A stretch of DNA of 12,470 nucleotides, from NCBI GenBank assembly GCA_020629335.1, contig JAHDDN010000123.1:1-12470 (forward strand). Reading direction: 5' to 3'. Shown one piece after another: positions 6,503-12,470 of this stretch. This DNA is from Chitinophagales bacterium (GTDB taxonomy: Bacteria; Bacteroidota; Bacteroidia; Chitinophagales; UBA2359). The translations under genes and the position numbers were made by a program. Positions within the stretch are counted from its first letter, which is position 1. Each line of letters begins with the position of its first letter. The notes under the pieces are model-generated. The model searched no databases and was not told the origin of the DNA. It saw only the letters and a list, made by a program, of their open reading frames with translations.

Positions 6503-7675
6503 TTATTCTTCGTGTAAGGCAGTTGCTGGATGTATTTCTGCTGCTTGCCTACTTGGTATGAAGGAGCAAAGAAAGACTAATCCGTAAATAAATACGATAG
6601 CACAAACAATACCTTTGAGATAGATAGACAATTCCATTTCAAAGAGTTGAAAATAGGGTAATTGTATCGCAAAAAACAGTCCTAATAAAATAGCCATACT
6701 TGCGATGACAAAATTCTCTCCGATAAAGTGGCGGCTAATACTCGAAGTGGTGGCTCCTAGTGCTCTACGCAATCCTATTTCACCTTTTCGTTTACTGGTA
6801 TTATACCAAACAACTCCGAATAATCCCAAAGCTACATTAAAAATAAGAAAAATGCTGATGGATAGGATAATTAACATGAACACCCATGTTTCTCTCTTAT
6901 TTTTACTTTCCACTTCGTTTAGGTCTACGATTTCAAAGCTCCAATCTTTGACGCTACTTCTGATTGTTTCGTCTATAGTAGCCTCATAAGTTAGTGGGGT
7001 ATTTTCTTTAAGTTTGATGTAGGTATAGAAGCCGTGTTTTAGATATTTTTTTTGCAATACATGAAATGTCCCATTTGGTTCTTCATCAAATGCGCCTTTA
7101 TATTTGTAATGATCTACAACACCTATAATTTTCACATCATCTGGTGTTCCAATCTTTAATATTTTGCCTAAAATATTTTCATTAGGGTAATAGGCTTCTT
7201 TGAATTTTTTATTTACAACAACTGGAGGGTTTTTCCCCAATTGATTATCCGTATTAAACCATTCTCCTTCTATTAGACTTAATTCCATGGTTTCTAAAAA
7301 ACCCTCATCTGCTTCGTGTAACTGAGATTTCAATTGAAAGCCATTATCATCACTATTAGTGGTGGAAGATGAGCCAGACATTGGGTAACTGCTGCCTATT
7401 GCAACTGAAGCAATTCCAGGCAATTGTTGAATAGTTTTTTTTAGTTGATTGATATTTTGCATCAAGATTAAAGAGTCTATTCCTTCAGCAGGGCTGATAT
7501 CGGCGACCAATACTTTTTCTGTATCATAACCTAATGGTTCTGAATAGAGTTGGTAATTGTAAATTAGGTAGGTAGAAATCCCTAAAAGGATGAAGAAAGA
7601 GATCAGAATTTCTAAGCCTAATAAAGCGTATTGTCTCTTTTTATTCCATATTAGTTTAAATAAGTGCTTAATCAT
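6503..7675 (-). CDS. ABC exporter permease, FtsX/MacB type (second permease)
   Basis: This 390-residue inner-membrane protein has the MacB/FtsX layout: one N-terminal helix (about 18-39), a large periplasmic domain (about 40-262), and three C-terminal helices (about 264-290, 320-340, 352-373). After helix 2 comes the conserved cytoplasmic segment KRKGEIGLRRALGATTSSI (295-313), which contacts the ATPase. It ends with PSRQAAEIHPATALHEE, the usual MacB-type tail. The periplasmic part has a Ser/Thr-rich patch near 98-109 and a DVKIIGVVDHYKY strand typical of the MacB periplasmic core. It has no ATPase domain, so it must use the separate ATPase of the operon. The ATG overlaps the stop of the preceding permease by 8 bases (ATGATTAA), which points to coupled translation and a heterodimer. 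The substrate is unknown. Confidence 0.93.
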   Translation of the reverse strand: MIKHLFKLIWNKKRQYALLGLEILISFFILLGISTYLIYNYQLYSEPLGYDTEKVLVADISPAEGIDSLILMQNINQLKKTIQQLPGIASVAIGSSYPMSGSSSTTNSDDNGFQLKSQLHEADEGFLETMELSLIEGEWFNTDNQLGKNPPVVVNKKFKEAYYPNENILGKILKIGTPDDVKIIGVVDHYKYKGAFDEEPNGTFHVLQKKYLKHGFYTYIKLKENTPLTYEATIDETIRSSVKDWSFEIVDLNEVESKNKRETWVFMLIILSISIFLIFNVALGLFGVVWYNTSKRKGEIGLRRALGATTSSISRHFIGENFVIASMAILLGLFFAIQLPYFQLFEMELSIYLKGIVCAIVFIYGLVFLCSFIPSRQAAEIHPATALHEE

Positions 7676-9005
7676 TGATTTTATTTTTTAGGGCGTTAAC
7701 AATAGCTAATCTGGACATTTTCCATGCTGGAATGGCACCTGAAAGGATGCCAAAGAAAAGGCAAACAAGCAGGCTATAAAGAAATACTGGCAGATTAAAT
7801 TTTAGTTGTGTATCAGCGATAATATTGAGGCTATTGAAAAAGTAAATGGCTATTATTGACAAGCCAATTCCTATGATAGCACCAATCATTGTCAAGACGA
7901 TATTTTCAAATAAAAACTGTAAGATGAGATTATTCGTATTGGCTCCAAAAGCTTTTCGTACGCCAATTTCCGAAGCTCTTTCGATAATCCGAGTGGAGTT
8001 AATATTAATCAAATTAAGAGTTGGTAATAAGATAAATAGGCTCAATAGAATAGCAAGTGTCATGACTAATTTTCTGACACTTTTTTCTTTTTTGTAGCTA
8101 TACATCATTTCTTGTGCATAATTTTCAAAAAAGGTCAATGGAATAAGTTCTGTTTTATTATAATGATCTTTGGCTGGCATTGGCAATTGACTTCCTAAAT
8201 GTGCTAATTCATCTATCAATGCTTGTTTTTGATGATCATCTTTAGTTAAATAAACAGCATTAAAAGAACCTAATAGTTTATCGCTTTTAAAGTGATCTTC
8301 ATGTGCTAAGGTGTAGGGAACATAAATATCTGATTTAACAAAATCATGACTACATTTGACGTCCTCAATGACACCAATTACTTTATACTCTTTTTGGCCA
8401 AATTCGACTGACTGTCCGAGTACATTGGTTTGGCTACCAAAATATTCTTTTTTTAGTTTTTCGCTAATGACTGCAACAGGTTCTCGATTCTCAATTTGTG
8501 GATTTTGATAGGCTTGGCCTTCTAAAAATTTAAAATCAAAAATATCCCAATAAGCTTTGTCGGTATAACTACCGTCATAAGCTAATTTTTTATCATTCCG
8601 ATAACAAGCGAATTGCTCTCTAGGAATAAATAAGCTTTGGTTGATTGCATTTTTAGCCTTACTTAAGTGTTCATTGATTGTCTTGAAACTCATTTGACTG
8701 ATACTCATGCCTGTTTGCTTGTCTTTGACACTCAAGGTACTATCCACCTTCATAATACCTGCTTGATAAGTCGTATCTTTTTTATAAATCGTATCTTGTT
8801 CGATTCTTATCTTATGTAATCGAAAAGCAAAAACCATATTATCTTTTTCCGTTAATGGATAATTATTACCAAGTTCATTTTGTAAAAAAGTAATGACCAA
8901 GGTTAATATCATCAAAGTGAGACTGATGCCGAATAAGCTGATGAAGGTGAAGAATTTTCTTCTTTTAAGTACCTTCAGGGATATTTTAAAATAATTCCAG
9001 AGCAT
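7668..9005 (-). CDS. ABC exporter permease, FtsX/MacB type (first permease)
   Basis: This 445-residue inner-membrane protein has an N-terminal helix (about 19-41), a periplasmic region of about 270 residues, and three C-terminal helices (about 313-335, 367-391, 407-428). The FtsX signature ERASEIGVRKAFGANTNNLI follows helix 2. The protein ends PAWKMSRLAIVNALKNKIND, as MacB-like permeases do. Relative to its partner it has a longer, highly charged membrane-proximal stretch (about 60-105, rich in Lys, Asp and Thr). This suggests the two subunits play different roles. It starts 49 bases after the ATPase stop codon with no hairpin between them, and it overlaps the next permease gene by 8 bases. 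It is likely half of a heterodimeric MacB-like mechanotransmission exporter moving substrate from the periplasm through the outer-membrane channel. The substrate cannot be read from the sequence. Confidence 0.93.
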   Translation of the reverse strand: MLWNYFKISLKVLKRRKFFTFISLFGISLTLMILTLVITFLQNELGNNYPLTEKDNMVFAFRLHKIRIEQDTIYKKDTTYQAGIMKVDSTLSVKDKQTGMSISQMSFKTINEHLSKAKNAINQSLFIPREQFACYRNDKKLAYDGSYTDKAYWDIFDFKFLEGQAYQNPQIENREPVAVISEKLKKEYFGSQTNVLGQSVEFGQKEYKVIGVIEDVKCSHDFVKSDIYVPYTLAHEDHFKSDKLLGSFNAVYLTKDDHQKQALIDELAHLGSQLPMPAKDHYNKTELIPLTFFENYAQEMMYSYKKEKSVRKLVMTLAILLSLFILLPTLNLININSTRIIERASEIGVRKAFGANTNNLILQFLFENIVLTMIGAIIGIGLSIIAIYFFNSLNIIADTQLKFNLPVFLYSLLVCLFFGILSGAIPAWKMSRLAIVNALKNKIND

Positions 9006-9054
9006 ATGATTATAAATTTAGGTGTGGTCTAAAAAACATTAGGGCTTATACTGA

Positions 9055-9720
9055 TTAGTTAACTTGGCTACCATCAAATAGACGAAGTAGTCTATTCGTT
9101 TTTTTAGCCATTCCTTCATCATGTGTTACCATAATAATCGTGGTATTTTGTTCTTTATTGAGTTTCATGAGTATGTCCATAATTTCATTACCCATCACAG
9201 AATCTAAATTACCTGTTGGCTCATCGGCTAAGATGATTTCAGGCCCACCAATTAGTGCTCGAGCTATGGCTACCCTTTGTTTTTGCCCGCCTGATAATTG
9301 CGTAGGAAAATGGTTTTTACGATTGCTTAAGCCAACCATCTCTAATACTTCTGAAGCTTTTTCTTTAGGATTAATACCGTTAGAAGAGCGATATAATAAA
9401 GGTAGGGTTACATTATCAATCACACTCAAATCATTGATTAGATGAAAGCTCTGGAATATGAATCCTAAGTTTTCATTTCTAAACTTGGCTAAGGATTTAC
9501 CCTTTTTATGATTCATTAATTCTCCTCCTATTTCTATTTGGCCATCACTGGGTTCATCTAATAAACCGATGATATTGAGCAGCGTACTTTTCCCACAGCC
9601 TGATGGGCCCATTATGCTCAAGAACTCTCCTTTTTGCACTTGCAAATTGATGCTGTTTAAGGCTAATGTTTCTATAGTTTTTGTTCTATAGACTTTAGAT
9701 ATATTTTTTAAATCGATCAT
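9055..9720 (-). CDS. ABC transporter ATP-binding protein, MacB/LolD family
   Basis: This 221-residue cytoplasmic ATPase powers the two permeases encoded next. Walker A is GPSGCGKST (38-46), the Q-loop Gln90 is in IFQSF, the signature is LSGGQKQRV (142-150), Walker B is IILADEP with catalytic Glu167, the D-loop is GNLD, and the H-loop is His200 in VTHDE. The MIDLKNISKVYRTKTIETLALN start and the FHLINDLSVIDNV segment are typical of the MacB/LolD subfamily. ATG 9720 was chosen because the family usually begins there and the leader before it is A-rich. An ATG at 9774 would add 18 atypical residues, but it overlaps the channel gene stop by 8 bases (ATGTTTAA), the same geometry as the permease pair, so it remains possible. 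Position between channel and permease genes fits a tripartite exporter. Confidence 0.94.
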   Translation of the reverse strand: MIDLKNISKVYRTKTIETLALNSINLQVQKGEFLSIMGPSGCGKSTLLNIIGLLDEPSDGQIEIGGELMNHKKGKSLAKFRNENLGFIFQSFHLINDLSVIDNVTLPLLYRSSNGINPKEKASEVLEMVGLSNRKNHFPTQLSGGQKQRVAIARALIGGPEIILADEPTGNLDSVMGNEIMDILMKLNKEQNTTIIMVTHDEGMAKKTNRLLRLFDGSQVN

Positions 9721-9766
9721 AGTTTTTTTATTTTTAGCTAAGTAATTTAATGTGCCAAATGATTCT

Positions 9767-11170
9767 TTAAACATTCCTTAGAATTAGATAACTCCTCCAG
9801 ATTCTCTGCAATAATTGCAGGTATTCACTGCGTGTATTTTCCATTTCTGAAGTGGCTATATTTAATTCTGTGATACTAATTTTTTCTTTTAAGAATTGCG
9901 TCTTTACTATTTCATAGCGTTCTTTAGTCAATGCCTCTATTTTCAAGGCATTCTCTAATGCACTTTTTAGCTGTAGATAATTATCATATTCTATTGCTAA
10001 TTCATTATTACTTTCTAATTGAGTCCATTTGCGTTTCTGTTCTATGATTTCTAAAGCTAAAGCAGCTTGTTTGCGTCTTTCCTTCTGCACGCCCCAATCT
10101 ACTAAAGGGATAGAAAATTGTAGTTCTATCGATTGCTGAATTTTAGATTGATTCAATGCCTCATTGAATTCTTCTGCGCTTTGCGACCAACCCACTGATG
10201 CCATCAATCCCGCCTGCCAACCTGAAGATGCTTTGACTAAAGCTTGTTGCTTTTGAGCCTCTAAAGTAGCTATATCCAGGTTGCTTAATCGCGGATCTGT
10301 TTCATTTCTTCTTCTTTGTACCTCCTCCAAAGATAAATCAAAATCTGGCGGCACATTGGGTGTCTCTAATCTTATATCACTCGTACTCTTCGCATTTAAA
10401 AATAAAGCTAATCGCATATTCGCTGCTTGTTCTCTTTGTAGCAGTCCCTCTATTGTTTGCTCTACAGATAATTTTTGCACTTCCAATTGTAGCAAATCAC
10501 CTTTGGATAAATGCCCTAAGTCATGCCTCCTTTGAGCAATTAAGTATAATTGTTCACTAACAGCTAATTGCTCTTTAGCTATGGCTAAATCATTTTGAGC
10601 AATTAATAGTGCAAAAAAATAATCCAAAGAAGTTAGCTCAATTTCCCTCATAGACTGCTGTTGCTGTTGCTTCGCTAAATTTCGCTTCAAAGGAAAGATT
10701 CGTTGATCCCACTTTCGCTGATTGGGCTGAAAAAAAGGCTGATAATAAGAAAGCCTAAAGGGCTGCGCAAAATATTGATGCTGTTTAAGCGCTAAATCAT
10801 CATAGCGTTGCAAGTCAATATTAGCCATCAACTGCCCACCAGTTAAAGCAACTTCCTGAGTAATCGCTAAGCCAATATAGGCATTGTGATTTCGGACAGG
10901 GCTAAAAAGTACATTGCCATCTGGCTGAATGACTTCTCTAAATGCACTCGAGTAATTAGGCAAACTTCCATTGAGTCGGATTTGCGGGAGCCTATCAATC
11001 TGATAAAGCTCCCACTCACTCCTTGCAATCTCATGATTGCTTTCTGCAATCTTACTTAGCACAGTATGATTTTTAGCGTACTCTATACAAGCCTCTAAAG
11101 ACATATTTTCTTGAGCTTGTAATAGCAGACTAATAAAGCTAGTGATAAATATAGAAATAATGATTCTCAT
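9767..11170 (-). CDS. TolC-like outer-membrane efflux channel (OMF family)
   Basis: This 467-residue protein has a signal peptide (hydrophobic 3-18, likely cut near LLLQAQ, 15-20). It then shows the duplicated OMF pattern: a MSLEACIEYAKNHT start, amphipathic strands (about 95-112) and long helices (about 175-260) with Gln/Glu-rich heptads. A second copy follows, with strands near 318-330 and 347-358 (IELQFSIPLVDWG) and helices about 360-460. It should trimerise as an outer-membrane beta-barrel with a periplasmic helical tunnel that docks to the adaptor. No N-terminal lipid-attachment cysteine is seen, which is common in this phylum. The gene starts 2 bases after the small exported protein gene, and the ATPase gene follows. 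This is a good family assignment, but the cargo is unknown. Confidence 0.93.
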   Translation of the reverse strand: MRIIISIFITSFISLLLQAQENMSLEACIEYAKNHTVLSKIAESNHEIARSEWELYQIDRLPQIRLNGSLPNYSSAFREVIQPDGNVLFSPVRNHNAYIGLAITQEVALTGGQLMANIDLQRYDDLALKQHQYFAQPFRLSYYQPFFQPNQRKWDQRIFPLKRNLAKQQQQQSMREIELTSLDYFFALLIAQNDLAIAKEQLAVSEQLYLIAQRRHDLGHLSKGDLLQLEVQKLSVEQTIEGLLQREQAANMRLALFLNAKSTSDIRLETPNVPPDFDLSLEEVQRRRNETDPRLSNLDIATLEAQKQQALVKASSGWQAGLMASVGWSQSAEEFNEALNQSKIQQSIELQFSIPLVDWGVQKERRKQAALALEIIEQKRKWTQLESNNELAIEYDNYLQLKSALENALKIEALTKERYEIVKTQFLKEKISITELNIATSEMENTRSEYLQLLQRIWRSYLILRNV

Positions 11171-11172
11171 CT

Positions 11173-11562
11173 CTAATTTTTAGCTTTTACAGTACAATGA
11201 TCTCCCCTACGATTCACATAGATAGAGTTTAACTCATCAAAGTGATCTAATAATATATCTTCGTACTTTTCAAAGTCTGCTTGTCCTAACTTTTGTGAAT
11301 TCACTTTCAGTACTTTTTGATCATACTTGATAGTTGCTGTTTCAGCAGATTCAATGAGTCCATCTGCTTCTAATTCATCTAACATATCATATAACCAATC
11401 TAACATATCATCGGTATCTATTTCTAAACCAAAACTTCCCGAAAGACTAATAGAAGTTTGAGTAGATTTGCTCTTAGTCGATGAATGACTTTGAGCATTT
11501 AATTGGGTATTTATGGTTAAACATAAAAGGCTAAAGGCTGCTGCTAAAATTAAATTTTTCAT
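11173..11562 (-). CDS. Small exported acidic protein of unknown function within the efflux operon
   Basis: This 129-residue protein has a signal peptide (Lys3, hydrophobic 4-18, probable cleavage after LNAQ at 24), then a Ser/Thr/Lys-rich linker (25-41). A strongly acidic segment follows (48-72, DTDDMLDWLYDMLDELEADG), then a compact C-terminal part with IKYDQKVLKVNSQKL and FEKYEDILLDHF. The pattern of a Leu-x-Val-Asn strand followed by a Phe-x-x-Tyr helix resembles, from memory, the tails of Bacteroidota exported proteins of unknown role linked to envelope regulation. That similarity is only suggestive. One Cys (123) remains in the mature form, so no internal disulphide forms. It lies 35 bases after the adaptor gene and 2 bases before the channel gene, so it is surely co-transcribed. 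It may be a periplasmic accessory or sensor of the exporter. I do not recognise the family. Confidence 0.8.
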   Translation of the reverse strand: MKNLILAAAFSLLCLTINTQLNAQSHSSTKSKSTQTSISLSGSFGLEIDTDDMLDWLYDMLDELEADGLIESAETATIKYDQKVLKVNSQKLGQADFEKYEDILLDHFDELNSIYVNRRGDHCTVKAKN

Positions 11563-11597
11563 GATATTTGTTTTTGAGTTTAAAAATTAGGTTTTAT

Positions 11598-12470
11598 TTA
11601 TTTTATTTTAAATTCCTCTAGGTATTCGTACTTTTCTGTCTTAGAAATAATCACTGACTCACCGGCAGACAAACCACTAACTATTTCTATTTTATCTGAA
11701 TTTTGTAAGCCAATTTCTACGGATCGCTTAATGGCTTGGTCCCCTTTCACGACAAATAAATCTTGGATTTTACTACCTTTAAAGGCTGCTCCATTCGGTA
11801 GATAAAGTGCCTCTTTCACTTCATTGACAACGGCAAATACATCTACTCTAAGGTTGGGTCTTAAGAGGTCTTTATCTGTCTCTTCTAATTGAATCACAAA
11901 TCCAATTTGATTATTCTCTGCACTTGGTAGTATGTGATCTATCTGCCCCATGATATCTTGTCGATTAATACGAACGATCACTGGCAAGCCCTCTTTTATC
12001 TGCTTGGCATAACGATCTGAACAAGCGGCTTCTACCTTAAAATGATCTAAGTCCGCAATTTTGGCAATCGCTTCCCCTTCCATTACTTTTTGACCAATAT
12101 TCTGATTAATCCAAGTTAATACCCCCGCTCTTGGAGCCAAGATTTGACTCTTGTCCAATTTATCTTTCAATACCGCTAATTGCTTTTCTTGAATCTTTAC
12201 TTCTAATTCTAAGTTTTCTTTCTCACTCGCTAATGATTGGCGTTTGAAGTCTAATTCGTTTTGCAACTTCTTATGCTCCAACTCACTGATAGCAATTTCT
12301 AATTGAGCTTGCTCAATAGCTTCTGTCGTAGTACCACCCACTTGCTGTAAACTCTCCAAATCTATCAAATAAGCACGCTGTTGGTCCAACTGCAAACTCA
12401 ATATCTCCTGCTGAAAATTCAATTCTCTAATTTCCTTATCTAATTGTAGTTGGAGTTTATAAACATTATT
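11598..12470 (-). CDS. Periplasmic adaptor (HlyD/RND-MFP family), 5' end outside the window
   Basis: The frame is open to the right edge. 290 residues are visible and the N-terminus with its membrane anchor is missing. The TTG at 12420-12422 is an internal leucine codon: the frame continues upstream as KLQLQLDKEIRE, part of the same coiled coil. Visible domains are an alpha-helical hairpin (1 to about 108, heptads rich in Leu, Gln and Glu with a VGGTT turn near 44-49), then the second half of the lipoyl motif (about 110-140, APRAGVLTWINQNIGQKVMEGE). A beta-barrel (about 143-216) and the membrane-proximal domain (about 220-286, with LFVVKGDQAIKRSVEIG) follow. It should bridge the inner-membrane permeases and the outer-membrane channel. 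Being first in the visible part of the operon, its promoter lies beyond the window. Confidence 0.92.
   Translation of the reverse strand, partial: NNVYKLQLQLDKEIRELNFQQEILSLQLDQQRAYLIDLESLQQVGGTTTEAIEQAQLEIAISELEHKKLQNELDFKRQSLASEKENLELEVKIQEKQLAVLKDKLDKSQILAPRAGVLTWINQNIGQKVMEGEAIAKIADLDHFKVEAACSDRYAKQIKEGLPVIVRINRQDIMGQIDHILPSAENNQIGFVIQLEETDKDLLRPNLRVDVFAVVNEVKEALYLPNGAAFKGSKIQDLFVVKGDQAIKRSVEIGLQNSDKIEIVSGLSAGESVIISKTEKYEYLEEFKIK

Noticed and set aside
7731..7750. TGGCAC as a sigma-54 -24 element
   Set aside because: It lies inside the permease gene and lacks the GC/TTGC -12 part at the required spacing. I found no convincing sigma-54 promoter anywhere in the window by eye.
12420..12422. 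TTG as the start codon of the adaptor gene
   Set aside because: The same frame continues upstream to the window edge with coiled-coil sequence, and a start here would leave no signal or membrane anchor. The gene is simply cut by the window.

Overview
The window is AT-rich and almost fully coding. Three points suggest a bacterium of the phylum Bacteroidota: start codons lack Shine-Dalgarno sequences and have A/T-rich leaders, a TAnnTTTG-type -7 box lies before one gene, and the gene families fit (heptose-7-P-kinase-like sugar kinase, MacB/FtsX-type efflux permeases, and an NtrC/NtrY-like two-component pair). This placement is inferred from those features; no rRNA or other phylogenetic marker is present.

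Left part, plus strand (300-3529): three housekeeping-type genes encode a class I PLP aminotransferase of the aspartate/prephenate type, a stand-alone PfkB-family kinase resembling the RfaE1/HldE N-terminal domain, and a short-chain dehydrogenase. A strong bidirectional hairpin terminator (1531-1580) separates the aminotransferase from the kinase. The dehydrogenase has its own putative promoter. Bases 1-299 hold only a weak edge-open frame and an imperfect hairpin.

Right part, minus strand (12470 down to 3615): one efflux-and-regulation cluster, read right to left. The order is periplasmic adaptor (5' end outside the window), small exported acidic protein, TolC-like outer-membrane channel, MacB/LolD-type ATPase, two FtsX/MacB-type permeases, then, after a 241-base gap, an NtrC-family response regulator and its membrane histidine kinase. 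Junctions are tight: 35, 2, 46, 49 and -8 bases between transporter genes, and an overlap at the regulator/kinase junction. Together the products would form a tripartite exporter (ATPase, two permeases, adaptor, outer-membrane channel) with a co-located sigma-54-type control pair. The kinase has almost no periplasmic loop, so its signal may come through the membrane or the transporter, or be cytoplasmic.

The most unusual non-coding structure is a GC-rich palindromic element at about 6268-6492, between the last permease and the response regulator. It contains a perfect 22-bp inverted repeat around a second perfect palindrome and looks like a small non-autonomous mobile repeat. Its edge lies a few bases from the regulator start codon. 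A second structure is a tandem pair of nearly identical hairpins (3535-3605) between the convergent dehydrogenase and kinase genes. I see no rRNA, tRNA, CRISPR array, transposase or phage gene. No wholly new system is demonstrated; the best leads are the repeat element, the small exported protein within the efflux operon, and the possible transporter-coupled sensing.
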